This document shows, in pieces, positions 60,601 through 64,000 of a stretch of DNA of 64,000 nucleotides. The DNA is from Karalla daura (taxonomy: Eukaryota > Chordata > Actinopteri > Chaetodontiformes > Leiognathidae). The stretch's first letter is position 1. Each line of letters starts with the position of its first letter. The notes under the pieces are model-generated. The model ran no database searches, was not told where the DNA came from, and saw only the letters and a program-made list of their open reading frames with translations. The DNA is taken from contig CM055188.1 of NCBI GenBank assembly GCA_029224185.1, forward strand, positions 19,876,497 to 19,940,496, in the 5' to 3' direction. Made by a program: the position numbers and the translations under genes.

Positions 60601-63600
60601 TTGATTCAGTGCATTTAACACGAGGGAGTTGTGTGAAACAATGTGGTGTCAGGTATTCAGTTACCATGCTGTTGAGTCCCGCTGCTTTGTACTGCTGGTA
60701 CAGTTCAGCCTCACTGTCGTAGTCGTCTGAGAACTGTCTCCGTCTGTGGTAGGAATTGTCCCTCCTTTCCTGTAGAGCCATCTCTTCATCTTTCACACGC
60801 AACATTTTCTGCAAAAAACACCCCAAAAAAGTTCTCAGTTAATAATCAGTCCCAATGGATATCACCATGGTCTGTTTTAGCCCTGAAGGATAAAAGTAGG
60901 ATAGTTTAGGCAGGTGTCACTCATTTATACAAGGTTTAATGTGATCATGGGTCAGGTGTGTGTGAGGAGGCAGGGCTGCGCCCTCTTTTTCCCTCTTGCA
61001 TAGTGTTTTGTGAGATAGATGCATTATTGAAAAATAATGTCCCAAAAACCAGTGTTTTTTAACCCAGTTCTTTGGGGACCACTGTTCCTCGTGTTGTAGA
61101 TCAGGGCTGTCCAAACTACTCCACAAAGGGCCATGTGGCTGCAGGTTTCTGTCCCAACCAATCAAGGACAAACAGTTTGACCAGTTAATTAAATGAGTCA
61201 AAACACTCGAGGACACTTAAGCGTCACACCGATTTGAACAGGAGAAAAGAGTCAATATTACAGATGTTAGGAGGGACTGAGTCCTGGGAATGGGAAGTGG
61301 AGGTGCTGTAGCATGGGGGTAATGTGATAAAATGAAGGCGTTTTAGTTATGATGTAAGCAGCTGAGGCTACAGCATGACAGAGACAGAGTAAATATATTT
61401 AATTTTTGTTGCCGCTTTTCTCATGTGAAAAACGTCAAAAATAAAGTCACTTACCCTTGCTCGAACCTCACACTGCCTGAACCGGCACTTCTGTCTGATT
61501 TTGTTGGGTCCTCCAAACTTTTTCATATCCTTGCAGAAGTCACACTGAGCACAGTCCTCAGTCCTTCTGCAGGGCTCACATTCTCCACACATTCGGACCG
61601 AACGCTTTACCTAAGCACACACAAAGAGCAAGATAATGAGAGGCATCCCAGCACAGAGCATATAGTTGATTTTACAATCAATATAGTCATCAGTCCAATC
61701 AAAACATGTGTAAATCAGGTACATTTTAAATTTTCATTAAGTGCAAGGAGATCAGTGGGTAAAAACATTATACATGTAATGGATGTTTTGAATATAAAAC
61801 GCAAAACATGACAGCTTGATTTCCATTAGTCAGTTTCAATTGATGGTGAAAATGCAGCTAGACAGTTGAAGCTGATGCACTTCATGAAGGAATTGACTGC
61901 ACAGAGAGCAGCATCTTGAACGTTCAGCTTGTAACTGAACACTGCTGATCTTCTATTGTGGTTCTTATCTTTTTTTTTTTTACCCAACACACACAGGCTA
62001 CAATCAAAGGCTGGCACAGCGAACACGTATACAGCACGCAGGTCCTGTTTTTCACCTCTGACAAACTAGGACAACGGCAACCCTGCAGGCTTTACTGCTT
62101 AATCCAGATTTTTTCCCAAGATCCAAATTTTCCTGGTGGCTAGTGACATATCATTGACCCATAAAGCACAACAGAACCTATATATGTAGGTCAGCAATGA
62201 AACTTACTTTTGATCCCCGCCGTCGTTCACTCTTATAGTCTGGAGTGCTCGGGGTGCTGTACTGTTTTTCGGCTTTGTCAGACTCAGATTCCTTATCTCG
62301 ATTTTTCTTGGATCTATACTTTATTTCCAGTGTTGGGTTTATGTCTGTTCACAGAGAGAATAGCAACAATTTTGTAATGCAATGTCAAGCATGGCAAATG
62401 GATATGCTGCAATTACAAGAAGATTTCCATCACCTCTGCATCTCATGCAGTACCATTCCCGGATCGCCTTTGCTGCCTTCTCTGTAATGTTGATGCAGTG
62501 GCCATGGAACCACTCATTACAGTAATCACAGCCACTGTGTCAGCAGCAAAGCAAAAAAAAAAAGTATAAGAAACATTGCACCCATTCACAGTGACAACTG
62601 AAACTGCAGCAGAGTTGTAAAACTTACATCATGAAGCAGTTGATGTCTGGCTTCCTGCATATACAGTACAGCGGTGTGTTCTCACCCTCCATGTTGTTCG
62701 ACTCAGGACCTGGTGCTGGGTCAGCGTCAGACATTTCGCTGTCCTGGAGAGTAACACATGCCACACACCTCAAACAACAACTGAACATTTCCCCCCCTAC
62801 CCAGAGGAAATTCAAGGACTGTGCTCAACACACACAGGAGACAAAATAGGAGCATCAAAATAGTAACTAGGCAGCACTGAGGGGGATACACAACACAAAA
62901 TAGGACAGGATCTAAAAACAGCAAAACAGAGGTTAACAAGTGGCCAGTGTGTATGTGCGTCTGCAAGTGATGATGACTGATCACTATTTCTAAGCAGCAG
63001 CAGGATATTCTTCATACATTTTTCTGTAGCAGACACTATTATCCAAAGCACTTTGCATAGAAACAAATAATAAACAGCATCTCAAAAAAGAAAAACACCA
63101 ATATATGGGTAGAATTTCAATACTAGCTAAGAGCAGATAATTGGAGGACAATGAAGAAGAAAGGCAGTGTTAGATGGATGAAAGTTAGCAGAGGTTAGCA
63201 GTCGTATTAAAAGAAAGCAAACCAAACTGTGTATTATACTCTTAACTGATCGGACAAAACATCATCTTTGTTACTACCTTACCCTGTAACCAGTCATCTT
63301 AAGGGCGTGTAATTAGAAACCAGTGTCACCTGTGTCACTGACTTGGACCATGAAACTGCACGATTTTCAGTTTCAAATTCAAAGTACATGAGAACAGATG
63401 GCTATGATCGTCATTAGTTCACAGACTAGGGAAAAAAAGCAGATTACGATTGGAAAACATGCGAATTGATGATTTATCATGAAGTACACCAGCATCCACA
63501 GATGATGACAGCTGCTCTCTTTACATCCAAACCTGACCAGTTCTTCTCCTGCTAGCGCCCGGTTAGCATTAGCTAGGTTATGTATTTACATTTAAGATTC

Positions 63601-63870
63601 GCCGGAGAACATATTTACCCAATATACCCTAGCCACTGAACTCGGTCAAAGCATTCATATGCGACACAATACCATTCTGCAAAAGGGTGTTCTCAAAAGG
63701 CACACATATACATGTAAACACAGACACACACCGTGTGGTTTTCAGGTTAGCTGCATTAGCTTTAGTTCACAGTATGCTAAAGTTACGGCCTGTTAGTATG
63801 TCTAAATAAATGTAACAACTTGCCCAAAAATCAAAAAATACAAAATCACCATTTCGATACGTACCATCAT
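57654..63870 (-). CDS. cxxc1: CXXC-type zinc finger protein 1 (CFP1, COMPASS subunit)
   Basis: Fourteen coding exons join in phase to 570 aa: 63865-63870, 62628-62743, 62434-62534, 62208-62344, 61455-61610, 60665-60808, 60431-60538, 60152-60330, 59517-59724, 58833-58943, 58675-58724, 58485-58581, 58212-58364 and 57654-57800. CFP1 recruits SETD1A/B to unmethylated CpG islands for H3K4 trimethylation. Seen in order: PHD finger (about 27-75, LYCICRKPDINCFMIGCDYC to WYCMRC); CXXC finger (121-172, MCGECEPCRRTEDC and KKFGGPNKIRQKC, with all CpG-binding features); acidic then basic segment (SDDDDEH, VKVKHVKRREKK); a cysteine cluster CLGPGCVEAARTSSKYC; a coiled coil (about 317-385); and the SET1-interaction region (CVSCSHPVNPKVALRHMERC, VDEVCGCPLV, KHYNWEKLRRAEVDL), ending TIQHDPSTTDLRGNKDR. 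Human CXXC1 is 656 aa; the shortfall lies mainly in the linker after the CXXC finger. The first exon contributes only Met-Met and is the weakest part. ATG at 63867 or one in exon 2 are alternatives. Confidence 0.93.
61107..61222 (+). repeat. One-ended relative of the 52.25-kb MITE
   Basis: GGCTGTCCAAACTACTCCAC, AAAGGGCCATGTGGCTGCAGG and TCCCAACCAATCAAGGAC match the terminal arm of the element at 52254-52453. No inverted partner was found. It lies in a cxxc1 intron. Confidence 0.65.
62745..63864 (-). other. First cxxc1 intron
   Basis: The sequence runs from the donor GTACGTATC (ending 63864) to the acceptor CTCTCCAG (62744-62746). No other exon or repeat was recognised. Confidence 0.6.
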
Positions 63871-64000
63871 TAACGAGTTTGCAGAGGCCGTGAGGGATAC
63901 AAGTAAAAAAAAAAATAGCTAACGATTAACAACTCAACAGCTCGCCCGTCAGGAGCGTCTACACGGAAACTCGTTCGGGATTTGTCGGCTTATCTCGCAG
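63871..64000 (-). promoter_or_regulatory. cxxc1 5' UTR, running off the window
   Basis: The sequence upstream of the cxxc1 start becomes richer in CpG towards the right edge (CTCGCCCGTCAGGAGCG, CGTTCGGG, TCTCGCAG). This fits a 5' UTR and CpG-type promoter, but the start site is not visible. Confidence 0.4.

Overview
This is eukaryotic genomic DNA, almost certainly from a teleost fish and probably a percomorph. The genes are split into many small exons by short GT-AG introns, dinucleotide and tetranucleotide microsatellites are abundant, and a Rex3-type retrotransposon and other fish-type interspersed repeats are present. No bacterial, CRISPR or operon-like features were seen. All six protein-coding genes lie on the minus strand, so transcription runs from high to low coordinates. 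I built the gene models by hand from the sequence. Splice sites were chosen so that reading phase is kept across every junction and the joined protein matches the named family as I remember it.

Layout from low to high coordinates: (1) 1-5.6 kb, the 5' part of a group III metabotropic glutamate receptor gene, best matched to grm6, continuing off the left edge. (2) 6.6-10 kb, comt, a complete five-exon membrane-type catechol O-methyltransferase of 264 aa with one apparent GC-AG intron. (3) 10.6-16.4 kb, an SR-protein kinase gene (srpk3-like, 13 exons, 577 aa) with a predicted 26-nt microexon. (4) 16.4-19.6 kb, gene-poor DNA with microsatellites. (5) 19.6-27.4 kb, ccdc120 (9 coding exons, 615 aa) with a long probable 3' UTR and a dead LINE fragment in its last intron. 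(6) 27.4-36.2 kb, a gene-poor stretch with a CpG-rich patch near 33.4-34.4 kb. (7) 36.2-43.1 kb, a repeat cluster: one copy of a 1.1-kb direct repeat, a LINE 3' end, microsatellites and a 5'-truncated Rex3. (8) 43.5-54.1 kb, mbd1 (14 coding exons, 806 aa), whose C-terminal exon encodes about 170 residues that go well beyond the mammalian protein end. The second copy of the 1.1-kb repeat lies in one of its introns. (9) 54.1-57.6 kb, gene-poor. (10) 57.6-63.9 kb, cxxc1 (14 coding exons, 570 aa), the CFP1 subunit of the SETD1/COMPASS H3K4 methyltransferase.

The most coherent functional unit is the mbd1-cxxc1 pair. These are two CXXC zinc-finger readers of CpG DNA, adjacent and in the same orientation, as they are in the human genome. 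One reads methylated CpG and the other unmethylated CpG. The most interesting points are the long C-terminal domain of mbd1, the recent direct repeats that bracket the exons coding for it, the two microexons and the non-canonical comt intron. No wholly new biological system is evident.
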